Shown: in pieces, positions 20,668 through 31,490 of the stretch
Position numbering within the stretch: position 1 is the stretch's first letter
Layout: every line of letters starts with the position of its first letter
NCBI GenBank assembly: GCA_031216915.1
Contig: CM062293.1
Location: forward strand, 150,358,285 to 150,422,284
Direction: 5' to 3'
Length of the DNA: 64,000 nt
Origin: Pictodentalium vernedei
Taxonomy: Eukaryota; Mollusca; Scaphopoda; Dentaliida; Dentaliidae
Made by a program: the position numbers and the translations under genes
The notes under the pieces: model-generated
Told to the model about the DNA's origin: nothing
The model's input: the letters and a program-made list of their open reading frames with translations, nothing else
Database searches by the model: none

Positions 20668-20736
20668 AATCGACTATTAACTTATAGATTGAGTGGTAAT
20701 AATAATCCTTACAGTGTAATATTTCAACTACATCAC

Positions 20737-21062
20737 CAAGGCATGCCTTGATGATGAAGTTGGATTATTTTATCAGTCGGGACATGAGCCATCACAGTTG
20801 GAACAAATCAGGTTTATAGCACCCCATCGGTCATCTTCAAGACGTCACTGATTCAATTCGAGGTTCGATTCGATTTCGAATATAAAATGTAATTCGTTTC
20901 GTGATTCGATTCGGATAAAAAATGTGTGATTCGGTGGACTCGATCGTTCAGGGGCGTCGGAAAGATGACCGACTGGAGTTGTAAACCTGATTTGCCCCTA
21001 TACTGTAATGGCTCAAGTCCCGACTGATAAAATATTCCAACTATATCATCAAGGAATACCTT
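20737..21062. mobile_element. foldback element with about 110-bp arms
   Basis: Left: CTTGATGATGAAGTTGG, TTTTATCAGTCGGGACATGA, ATCGGTCATCTTC. Right, inverted: GAAAGATGACCGACT, GTCCCGACTGATAAAATATT, CCAACTATATCATCAAG. The spacer is the TTCGATTCGAATC-type stretch also seen at 19.9 kb. Non-coding. Confidence 0.65.
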
Positions 21063-21328
21063 TATCGAAGGCATGTATCGGTGGTGCAGTTGGCATATTA
21101 GTCAGTTGGGATTATAGTTAAAAACTCAAGACCCCTCGGAAATGTTAAATATCCATGTCTTTGTCGTGACGCAACGTTTTACTTACTGAACACGTGCCGT
21201 AGTTCAAATTGGCCATGTTGGGCCTCAACAATCCGAATCTGATGCCACATCCCACAATTTATATGACCGACGGTGTGTGTGGCATACGTCCAAGTATCAA
21301 ATCTTGTCTTGTAGAGAAAGTACATTGC

Positions 21329-21757
21329 AGGGGCGGCGTAAGCTCGATAAAAGTGGAGGGGCACAAATTTACAATGCTACCATGGTTCGACCCATTATGA
21401 GAAAGGTTATAATCGTATATCGGTAAAGATACCATGACTCGCTATAGTCTCTCGCAATATGCCGCTGTGTGGTCACTTTCTTGTCCGTTTCTTCTACTTC
21501 AAACAGCTTCCAACCCGAAGGCCTGCCTTCGGGTTGGAAGATAGTTAAAGTAGAAGAAACGGACCGAAGCGACCGAAAGTGGGATTCTTTGGCTAAATAT
21601 TATTTGGCTTTGCAAGTAATGTTACAGGACTGCCTTATATTGACACGTTTGTATGCGCCCATTTTAACTCATTGTGTAAATGCGAAACATATCTGTGGAA
21701 AAAAGTGGAGGAGCACGTGCCCCCATGTGCCCCTGGCTCCGCCTCCTCTGATACTGG
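21329..21757. mobile_element. hAT-like non-autonomous element (tentative)
   Basis: The left end CAGGGGCGGCGTAAGC and the right end CCCCTGGCTCCGCCTCCTCTG resemble the CAGGGGCGG termini of hAT MITEs. A strong inner foldback spans 21473-21580, with GTCCGTTTCTTCTACTT matching AAGTAGAAGAAACGGAC around the centre CGAAGGCCTGCCTTCG. No clean 8-bp duplication was found, so superfamily placement is weak. Confidence 0.45.
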
Positions 21758-23273
21758 TTACTATTGGAAAGAGCGAGCCGATGTCGAAGACTTCAATTCG
21801 GGCGAAAATGTCCTGACTGGAGATTTATTGGGGGCGTGTTATCCTCCAATCCGCCACCCCCCCCCCCTCCCCCCCCCCCTTAGCGAGCCCATGCCATGCA
21901 TCGCGAGGAAACACGCGAGGAAACACGCGAGAAAATATGATCGTAATTAGCCCAAAAAACACCTAGTGATAATTGTTGTGGATGTGCTATTGTCTCCAAA
22001 TCAATGATAGTTTGCTTCCCCTTTTCTTCAATTTTACGGTCTACTTGGGCCGACGATATGTGTTTTCAGTATTGTTATTCGACGACACTTGAGGCTGTCA
22101 TGGATGTCGAGGAAATTGTGATAATGAGACAGGATTGTGGGTAATAAAGCACATTTGGCCAACTTATCTGTTTGAAAATCTGAAATATCAATTGGCATCA
22201 TTTGAAACCCATTTTTCTATAAATATTTGCGTTCGAATATTATTGCTACAATGTGCACTCGCAGAGATAAAACGATTTTTTTCAAGCATGTTGATTAAAT
22301 AATTCCAGCAAGATTTGACAGGAAATGTTTACTCAAACAAGTTTAAAAACATGGCAAGGAATCCATTCATTTTTCTGCTGATACGGTAAAACCGAGCAAA
22401 TCTCTTGTAACTTTAGTTGAGTTGTAGATCTGCTGATAAGAGACGAATCAATACAAATCGACCCTCGTTGTGCCGGGCCTCAATATGCAACCTAATGCGG
22501 GTAAGGATGAAATTGAAAAATGAGAAATCTTACACGTGTTTGGTATTCTACCAGAGAAATCGTTATTGTGAAGCCATGTATCCCCGGGGCATATTCAGAA
22601 CATTATAAACGTCCGATTCAAAAGACTAATTTACTGTTGTTCCATTGCATTGGCAATCTACACTAAGGCCCGTGACTACCGAAAAATATTGGGGGGGGGG
22701 GGGGGGGGTCATCATCATTCTGCCCTACTGACAGCGCATATTGCCCTGCATATATGTTACCACACAGTACATATTATATGATATTATATCTCACGTGACT
22801 TCCTTGCATTCTGATTGGCTGAAAGATGATACCCTATTTCGTGTAGGTTGCATCCACAGAGCTGACCAGGCACTACACCCAGGCACTAAACGTTTTCTAT
22901 TTTTAGCACACTACTATATCAGTTTTCTGTTCATACTGGGCGAATAAAACTGATCAGGCTAAATTTAAAAATCGATTCACAGAGGCACAACATCCACAAA
23001 ACGACCCGGAAAGAATCATTGTGGAAAAATGTATCGCTTTTCCATTGTTGAAGCAGGTTGAAGTCACATTTTTCGAGGCGTTCATTTTATTCCTTGAGAA
23101 GATGATCCATATCTTGTTTCGAAGAGAATGATCCATACCTGGGTACAACTTTCATGAGAACGCGACCGGATATTAAAAATCGTTTGTTTCGCTGCTCATA
23201 TTATTTCGCTATTTAATTGTATGTTTTGGGCAGTAAACGAATAAATAATGGAATTCAATTGAATCTTCGGAGT
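21758..23273. other. no gene; poly-C and poly-G tracts
   Basis: C-runs at about 21857-21880 and a G-run at about 22690-22708. A short direct repeat GAGGAAACACGC occurs at 21904. Short frames carry no domain. Confidence 0.45.
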
Positions 23274-23278
23274 TTGTA

Positions 23279-24686
23279 TGACCAAACGGTCCGCCTGCAA
23301 GGTGGAACCACGCGTTACTTCCACTGGGGGATCACTCACTCAGGTGTCTAAACAGGTGTTAGCACTTTCTGATAAATAGAAATTACCGTCCCCTGGAACG
23401 CCGCCGTGGCAACGTCTCGGAGAGAGTGAATATTTATTTGCCAGAGGGCGCTTGTCAACGGAGGGCCAAGGCTGGGGTTGATCAACTTTGCCGGGGACCT
23501 AAGATACTCTTTTACCGGGGACAGGGGATTTTCACTAGCTCACTTTTGCAGATTGCAATTGCTTATTCACAAGCCATAGAGTAGCGCCGCGCTTTAATCA
23601 ATTGCTTTCAGCGGTAATGACCTAGCATGGACTAATTTCTTGGCGGGGCTGGGGTTCCATCAATTCCTAGGGTACTCAGGGCTTCTTCATTAATAAGATA
23701 AAGACTATTAACAATCCAACAATTTTTATATATAAATCTTCTATATTCTTATTTACAAATAGCCAACAAATCCTAAATAAATAATCTCAACACTACTGAA
23801 ATGAGTTTTGTGACTAGCCACTGAATCCCACCGAAAACAAGTACTAAAATATTATCTAAAATTAAATTGTTTCCCAAACTTATATTCGTAGAGAAAGGTC
23901 GAAGCTGCGACTACTGATAAGAAATCACGAAATCTTTCACTCAACCGCTCATGCGCGTATTTATCCTGTTGAGCCTACCACATTATGGGGAATTACCTTT
24001 AATACTAAATTTCACCCTTTAGAATATCTTATCACCTACAATTCCTGCTAATAGTGCTTCTAACTCGCAATAATAACAACTGATCATCTAATAACACAGA
24101 TTCACTAATACACTTAAAACTGTTAACTAATAACTATGTAACTACGACGTGTTATCACAACCAAATACTATAAACTAAATACTACATATACTCATCGATT
24201 CTTCTTCGGCGTCTCCCTTCGATGCAAATCATCAGATCGGGAATCCTGTCGTCCAAATGACGGCTTACCGGAACCACACAAATACATTAACTCTTTACTA
24301 CACCGCGTGAACTAACGATTATTCCATCCTAGCGAGTCTGTCCTGAGGTAAACTCGAGGGGTCTTATATAGACGCGCGCATCACCTATCAAAGACTTGAT
24401 TTGGGCAAAGGTGCTAATTTACAAAAGACGGCTTTGATGACTTGCAGTGACATGAACTGACTTTTCAATAAGTTCTAATTTGGAATGCATTGTTTACACA
24501 GTCCCTGCATGACAGCGACTGAACAAAGAACACTTTCCGAATACGAACTTAATTAAATTAATGAGCTTACCCAGTTTACTCACACTGATTATTAAAAAGT
24601 TCCTTTCTTTCATTCATTCTAAATAACTCGAATTGTTTACTTATTTTAAAATTTAGAATAACCTTAAAATAACAACCCTGTGATAT
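23279..24686 (-). repeat. gypsy 3' LTR
   Basis: Intact 1408-bp LTR, the downstream one on the minus strand. On the minus strand it starts ATATCACAGG and ends GGTCA, so only one end is the usual CA. A TATA box TATATAAG lies at 24363-24370 (minus). The site CTA at 23622-23624 is the empty counterpart of the DNA transposon insertion in the other LTR. Confidence 0.93.
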
Positions 24687-24700
24687 ATGCCTCCCTCTAA
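24687..24700 (-). promoter_or_regulatory. polypurine tract candidate
   Basis: The minus-strand sequence AGAGGGAGGCAT ends exactly at the LTR start. This is the expected position and composition of the plus-strand primer in LTR retrotransposons. Confidence 0.6.
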
Positions 24701-25583
24701 ATTAAAAAGCTCCGCTTTTTCGACGAATATCTCATTTGGCAAACTTGAAAAAGGTAAAACATGATAAAATGAAATGAATGCATGAAAGATAAAATACAAT
24801 AATTTTGAAAACTAATGGAGTGTCTATTTGTTTCTTCTTCTGTGATCTTCTCTTCCTTGTAATTGAATATATTGAGGTTGAAAGTGTCCGAGCGCGTTTG
24901 TGATACTATGTTGATGTTGATAATTCGATACTGTCCGATGCATATAAAATGAATTGTGTCGCCAAAATCGTTAGACGTTGAGTATGAATGTTGAATGTCA
25001 CGTGGTCCTTTTCCGAATGAATTCCAAATTTAGTTTCTGTGCTGATCCAAAGTTGTTGTCCGCGTGCTTCATGTCCGTTTGTTGTTAATTTATTGTTAGG
25101 TCTAGTTCTTTTCCTCATCTCGATGTAGCGTTATTCCTGGGGTTTACTCTTTCTCTTCAGGCTTGTCGTTGTGTATAATTTGGTTTCCTGTTGTGTGTCC
25201 TTCGTTTGTGATGTCTGTGTGCTCTGTATAGTACCATTTTACCATCTCCATTTGCAACCTGAAAATATAAACTAGACAAAAATTGAGTTTACGCGTTCTG
25301 AAAAAAAAAACTTGTATAATGTTGCCCTGAAAGAAGAAACAAATTAGACGCAGCGCTCTGGTTAACCTGTAGAAAAAAAAACAAACATTGCATTGAACAA
25401 GGAGCAACTTGAAAAAAAAATAAAAAAAATAAACAAAGAGCTACTTTGAAAAACATCACAAATAACCAATGAGGAACTAATCAACCAGTCTTTATATCCA
25501 AGCGAAGAGCCTTGCCACAGATCTCCGTTGGATATTTTGCGCAATTTGAATGCAAGTGGCAAGATTGCATTCAGATCACACAA

Positions 25584-25632
<49 letters not shown>

Positions 25633-25662
25633 ATTATGATTATTATTATTATGATTATTATG

Positions 25663-25710
<48 letters not shown>

Positions 25711-26200
25711 TTAAGGTAGGGGTCCGTCTTGCGGGTGGCCCCTCTAAAGTATTATCATAATTTTAATAACTATCCTTATTGAATTTTCATTTTGCCCTTT
25801 AAACACCTGTAACTTTAATACCCAATGGAACTTGTATTACTCTTTAAGCCAGACAGTTACCCTTCAACTGGCAAATGCTTTTTTTTCTGTTTTAACCTCT
25901 TTACACAGCTTCGATTGTGCCGTGGAGCGCGTAAGCGGAATACGTGGAGTACACGAGAGAACGCGAGTTTTACGGGGTAATAATAACGAGACAACATTAA
26001 ATCAGGAAAAAAAAAACAACGCTTCACCCAACAAAGTGGTGGCGTATCCGTCAAGCGGTACCCACCAAGAAACTCATACTAACCGTAAATTACATATGTA
26101 TTATATGACGAATTAAATAACGGGACTTATATTATTTTATTTTATTTATGTATTTATTTTTTAATAAGTTAACAAATGCTTTGAATACTTAGTTTTGTAC
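24701..26200 (-). other. gypsy 3' non-coding region
   Basis: About 1.5 kb between the last coding frame and the 3' LTR. No env-like or other recognisable coding sequence. Contains the microsatellite listed next and A-rich runs. Confidence 0.6.
25583..25713. repeat. (ATT)n microsatellite with ATG interruptions
   Basis: About 130 bp of ATT repeats with a few ATG/ATA variants, inside the retrotransposon 3' region. Confidence 0.95.
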
Positions 26201-27274
26201 TCACAATATCTCCCACTCGTCTAAGTCTGGGATGCTGATGGAATCAGATATTGTGTTGACGCTTGTTTTCAGTTTTCTTTTTCTTCTTTTTCCTTTTGCG
26301 GTCTTTGAAATGTGGAATTCTTGGATTAACTCTTCCGGTACATTTTCTCTCGGTTCCCATGTAGTTTCTTTAGATCCCTGCCACTTAATTTTATAATGTT
26401 TCCGACCGTGAAGTTTCTTGCACGCTAGGATCCTATCTACAAAATAGGTGTCTTCTTCGTTTTTCTCGGTGTCTTCGTCTGCGGGAGTCTGGTTTTTATC
26501 TTCCGGGCGGGGATTCGACGCGATATCGAGTTCTGTATCTGGAGCTCCTGTTTCCTGAGCCGTTTGCTCTTCGAGTGTAGTGGTCGGACGATCCTTAGGG
26601 TTGGTGAACGGCTTGAGACGGTTCACGTGTACTGGTGACTTGAGTTGAATATCGTCCGAACATCTGCGGACAGTGTATGTTGGATTGCTGTCGTGCGTGA
26701 TATAGTATGGTCCTGTCCAACGTTGGCACAGCTTCCGTGAAAGCCCAACAGGGGTTTTGTTGTTATATAACCATACTTTGTCACCTGTCGAGAATCTTGG
26801 GGGCTTTGCCTTTTTGTCATGCTGTTGTTTATACTTAAGCTGGGCGTCTTTAATATTTTGTTTTACTATTTCTCTGGTGACTTCGAAGTCTTTCTGTATG
26901 GCGTCTAGATGTTTATACGCTTCGGTTCCGATGTTGTTAGTTGGAATAAGCTCCGTATCTATCGGTAACTGGCAATCTTGACCGAATAAAACACGAAAAG
27001 GACTCATCTGCGTTGACTCAGTGCATGGTGTTGCCCTATACGCGAACAGCACACTTGGTAAAAGATCCGGCCAATTTTCTTGTTTCGCATCGCAATACAT
27101 TCGGAGTGTTTTTGTTATTGTCGAGTTCATCCTTTCACACGCGGCATTTGTCTGTGGATGGTAACTGCTTGTCTCCAGTTTCGTAATCTGAAAAAGTTTA
27201 CAAAGTTCTTTGATAAGTTTTGACATGAAATTTTGTCCTCTGTCTGACAATAGTGTTTTGGGGGCCCCGTACCT
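26201..27274 (-). pseudogene. pol: gypsy integrase C-terminal half with chromodomain
   Basis: Continues the integrase frame after an in-frame stop at 27275-27277. It has SDRGQNFMS with the second catalytic Asp, and HPQTNAACERMNSTI with the catalytic Glu. A GPY/F-like WTGPYYITHDSN motif follows, then a chromodomain at about residues 268-313 (YFVDRILACKK, HYKIKWQG, TTWEPREN with the aromatic positions Y, W and W present). In relatives the chromodomain binds modified histone tails and steers integration to chromatin. A basic KGKRRKRKLK segment follows. The frame is open but cut off from the first catalytic Asp, so the enzyme would not be made as one piece without readthrough of TGA. Confidence 0.9.
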
Positions 27275-28465
27275 TCAAATAATTTCTGAATATAGAATTT
27301 TAGCTATTTCTGATGCTTCCATTGTTCTTAAAGGGAATGCCTCGGGCCATTTTGTGAAAGCATCAACAATTAACAAAATATATTTATATCCATTCGGAGA
27401 GGTCTTGAGGGGTCCTAAAATGTCAATATGGAGACGGCTAAATGGCGCTTCGACAGGTAACGGTTTTAGAGGCGCTGGATGGTGGTGGGTCGCATCCTTG
27501 TTTTTCTGACACTGGAGACATGATTTTACATAATATTGAATGTCAGAAAATAAGTGTTGCCAAAAATACTTGAATCGAATGGACTGATAAGTTCTATCAA
27601 TACCTTGGTGTCCACCCAGCAGTGAGTCATGATATGACAATAGCACATCATTCCTCAAACTGAGTGGCACCACGAGCTGTTTAATTAAACGGTCTATTCT
27701 ATGGCCCTTACCTTTTGGGTAGTAGAGATGATACAGGATTCCATCTTCCAAAATGTAGTCATTTGCTTCCAAAATGACTCTTCTAGCATCTTTATCGTCT
27801 TCGGGTAATATTCTGTCTTCTAAATATTCGATAAAAACATTTACGTCCGGATCCGATCTTTGTTTATTTTTAATGTCAGCCTCGGAGACGGCTGCGACGC
27901 GCGTAATAGAATCTATTGGGTCACACTGTTGTATTACCTCTTCGGTTTGTGTTTGAGACGCCGCGTGTTCTTTAACGTTGTTTGTGGCTATCACGGTGGC
28001 CTGGGCAGTATCGTTTATTGCCGGTTTTGTAATTTGTGGATATTCACGTCGCGATAGCGCATCCGCGTTCAAATGCTTTCTACCTGCTTTATGGACGATT
28101 TCAAAATTATACCCTTGTAATTTTAGCGACCAGCGGCCTAATCTGCCGCTACATTGTTTAAGGTGTCGTAAATATGAATTAGCAACATGATCGGTGATTA
28201 CGGTAAACTTACCATTCGCTAAATAAACATGATAGTGTTTAATACCTTCAACTATTGCGAGACATTCGCGTTCTGAAATACCAAATTTTTGTTCTGCTTC
28301 AGAAAGAGACCTGCCTCCATATGAGACAACCACTTCCTTACCATTTTCATCCAACTGACCTAAGATATAACCTATTGAATATCCTGACGCGTCTGTATAT
28401 AGAAAAAATTCTTTATCAAAATCTGGAAAAGCCAAAATTGGAGGTTTTGTCAGGGCCTCTTTCAT
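27275..28465 (-). pseudogene. pol: gypsy RNase H and integrase N-terminal half
   Basis: Residues about 20-110 form RNase H (FFLYTDASGYSIGY with the first Asp, SERECLAIVEGIKHY with the Glu, FTVITDHVANSYL with the next Asp). An HHCC zinc domain of integrase follows (SYHDSLLGGHQGI, then KSCLQCQKNK). The integrase core begins at FSRLHIDILGPL with its first catalytic Asp. The frame ends at a TGA at 27275 in the middle of the core; the rest continues in the same frame at 27274. Upstream it joins the reverse transcriptase only after a frame change at about 28490. Confidence 0.9.
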
Positions 28466-30603
28466 GGTGTTAAAGGACTTCTCACATTCTGAAATGGTAT
28501 ATTCTTTTTGAGAAGATTATTGAGAGGTGCTGCTTTTTTCGAAAAATTGAACACGAAACGTCGATAATAGTTACAGAGACCAAGGAAAGCACGAACATCT
28601 TTGAGGTTTTTTGGACGGGGGAACGAGGACACAGCGTCCGTTTTCGAAGTATCAACAGAAATACCATCTTTAGAAAGAACGTGCCCCAAATAGCGTATTT
28701 CCTTTGCAGCGAAATCACACTTAGAAGGCTTCAACTTTAGATTTGCTCTACGCAAGGCCTCAAACAATTGTGACAAGTGCTGGAGGTGTTCCTCAAAAGA
28801 CCTAGAAAACACGAGGAGGTCATCTACGTAACACAAACATGAGTGCCATTGTAAATCTCGAAGGACTTCAGCCATGACCAACTGGAAACTTGAAGCGCTA
28901 TTCATCAAGCCCATGGGAAGTCTTTTAAATTGATGAACTCCCCTGTGGGTGACAAAAGCGGTTTTGTGTCTGGAATCCTGGTCTAAATCAATTTGGAAAT
29001 ATCCTGAGAACATATCAAGACAAGAGAATATCGTAGACCTTGATTTTCCAAGAGTGTCGAAAACGTCCTCCAACCTGGGCAAAGGAAATGAAATGGGCTT
29101 TGTCAAGGCATTCAGTTGCCTGTAATCTACAGTGAACCTAAACGAATTGTCCTTTTTCCTAACCATAACAACAGGGGACATCCATTCCGAGACTGAAAGC
29201 TCAATAATGCCATGTTCTTCAAGTTCGTCAATTTGTCTGCTAATCTCTTCCTTCATTGCTGGTGAAGCCCTATAAAACCGACGTCTCACTGGGGCCGCAT
29301 CACCTGTATCGATTTTATGGCTATATATGCGAGACATTCCAAGTTCGGACAAATCCTTAGCGAAGCAATCCCTATTCTGACCTATTAGCACCAAAAGTTC
29401 CTGTTTCTGAAGACTTGACAAATCAGAGTGGGATAAATCGATGCCAAGCGACTCGGCTTCGGCAAAGTAATTGTCATAATTGTTGGAACCATCATGACCA
29501 ATGTAATTCACCGTCGCTTTGGCACTAACATCGTTTTTTTCAACGGAATGCAGAATATCATCAGGACGGATGGGGTAAAAACAACCGATAACCTGTGAAG
29601 ATGTGAGCCTAACATAGGAATTGGTGGGGTTAAGAACTTTAGAAACAGCCCTATTGTTAACCACTTCTGCAAGCGTACGTGCAGCCAAAATGTTCTTGTG
29701 ACTAACTAAATTTGAATCCGGTTCGATAATACCTACACGTGAAGTAATTCTATCAAAACCCACACGTACCGGTATAATAGTCTCACTTCGGGGTTCCAAA
29801 GTTACGTCCTCTAGCACTGTTACATTATTTGCACAATTAGGTTGTTCTTCGATATTGTTTATTGGAGCGTGTGTCATACCATTCTGCAGTATAAGAGTTC
29901 TCTGACCTAGGTCAATATTAGCCTTGTTTTCAGTTAAAAAGTCCATACCTAAAATAATATGTGCTGGCATTTTTTCCAAAATTAAAAAAGTTTGAGTCAT
30001 ATCTAGCCTACCCAGGGATAAATGTAAATTTGTTTCTCCTAAAACCTTCAGTAAATTGCCGTCTACACCCGCTATGAGTTTAATACTAGGAGGAAGAATT
30101 TCAATTTTGCCCCACAAGCGAACGGACTCTAAGATTTCTTTTGATATACAGGAGCGACTGGCTCCCGTATCAACCAGTGCAGGAATTCTAGTATATAGAT
30201 TTTCCAACCTAACGTCGACTTTATTTCCATCCATTTCCGTACTAACTGAGGTGCTTAGTACAGGTATCGCATTAAATCTGCATGTTGAACTGACATGGCC
30301 AATGCGCTTACACGTGTTACATCTATAATTCCTAGCGGGACAAGTTGATGAGTTATGGTAATGTCTTCCACATCTATGGCACAAGGGAAATTGCCGCCTC
30401 TTACCTATAAACGGGCGATACTCTCGACGTCTTGAGAAATCTCTTTCAGTGTGTAGTTGGCGTTGGCCACGGCCATTCCAGTGTTTATGTGGGTCAGAGT
30501 TACGTGAGATCTGGGCAGCTGGAATTGCATTTTGCTGAATGACTTTCTCCTTAATGTCACGAATGTAATCAAACATCTCTCGAAAAGTTTCTGTGGAACC
30601 CAT
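28462..30603 (-). pseudogene. gag-pol: gypsy nucleocapsid, protease and reverse transcriptase
   Basis: 713 codons. There are two CCHC knuckles (residues 75-88 CHRCGRHYHNSSTC and 95-108 CNTCKRIGHVSSTC). An aspartic protease with DTGA at 145-148 follows. Reverse transcriptase has WMSPVVMVRKKD, FTVDYRQLNAL, FSCLDMFSGYFQIDL and the YVDD catalytic box at 592-595. Only about 74 residues precede the knuckles, too few for the usual capsid, so gag is deleted or reduced. The ATG lies 72 bp from the LTR. A short deletion just after KKNIPFQ shifts the frame and ends the ORF at 28462, before RNase H. Gag and pol are in one frame. Confidence 0.92.
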
Positions 30604-30660
30604 TGTCAGTCTAGTGAGAGTACTGGGAAAGGTTCAAGCTAAATAGATGAACTAATTCGG

Positions 30661-30671
30661 ATTCTCCACCA
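30661..30671 (-). promoter_or_regulatory. tRNA primer-binding site candidate
   Basis: The minus-strand TGGTGGAGAAT starts 4 nt after the 5' LTR end. TGG matches the CCA end of a tRNA. I cannot name the primer tRNA with confidence. Confidence 0.55.
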
Positions 30672-31021
30672 AATATGACCAAACGGTCCGCCTGCAAGGT
30701 GGAACCACGCGTTACTTCCACTGGGGGATCACTCACTCAGGTGTCTAAACAGGTGTTAGCACTTTCTGATAAATAGAAATTACCGTCCCCTGGAACGCCG
30801 CCGTGGCAACGTCTCGGAGAGAGTGAATATTTATTTGCCAGAGGGCGCTTGTCAACGGAGGGCCAAGGCTGGGGTTGATCAACTTTGCCGGGGACCTAAG
30901 ATACTCTTTTACCGGGGACAGGGGATTTTCACTAGCTCACTTTTGCAGATTGCAATTGCTTATTCACAAGCCATAGAGTAGCGCCGCGCTTTAATCAATT
31001 GCTTTCAGCGGTAATGACCTA

Positions 31022-31187
31022 TAGCGGGGGAGGAATTCGTCACATACAGGTGAATTGTGCACTTGGTGATACCTTCTTGAAATTTGGCACACTGTTAGTG
31101 TAGGCTATGAGGTTCTCAAAAACGATCGGCTACAAGTTGACACCGACCGGTGGCGACCAGTAGCGGCACAATCCAAAATGGCCGCCA
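31022..31187 (+). repeat. left terminal inverted repeat of the DNA transposon
   Basis: Pairs with 37420-37579. The first 18 bp are identical, then about 140 bp of imperfect match with small gaps. It ends in AAAATGGCCGCCAGCGGC. Confidence 0.88.
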
Positions 31188-31306
31188 GCGGCTGAAGGGA
31201 ACCTCCTTTTCGACGGTCTACCGACTATACATCCGATTGTAAGGGCGCGAAAGTGAACTCTGATCCACGCACGTGTTGGAAACAGACGTGGGAGATGATG
31301 TAGAAT

Positions 31307-31348
31307 AAAACGAGATTCTCTATACGGACGCATCAATTTCTTGGAACT
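31307..31348 (-). repeat. inverted 42-bp copy of the transposase 5' coding segment
   Basis: The reverse complement of 31307-31348 equals 31614-31655 inside the ORF, the part encoding SSKKLMRPYRESRF. The copy sits upstream of the ORF, between the terminal repeat and the hairpin at 31352. Confidence 0.85.
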
Positions 31349-31351
31349 TGA

Positions 31352-31429
31352 AAAGAGCGTTGTTTCTCCGGGATCAGCGTCATTCAGGCAAACCTGAATG
31401 ACGCTGATCCCGGAGAAACAACGCTCTTT
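31352..31429. repeat. perfect 37-bp hairpin in the transposase leader
   Basis: AAAGAGCGTTGTTTCTCCGG at 31352 and its continuation to 31388 are exactly reverse-complemented at 31393-31429, with a 4-nt loop CAAA. Located 62 bp upstream of the first ATG of the long ORF. Confidence 0.92.
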
Positions 31430-31490
31430 ATGAAGCAGTCTCTTTGCCATACAATCTCTTGTTTGGCGTAATTCCGCAAGCAATTCTGAT

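Noticed and set aside
25583..25713. poly-Tyr/poly-Ile coding frames
   Set aside because: Frames arise from the ATT microsatellite, as do those at 19420-19491 from TTA.
24701..26200. env-like gene downstream of gypsy pol
   Set aside because: Only short frames without signal peptide or membrane segment; the region is non-coding with a microsatellite.
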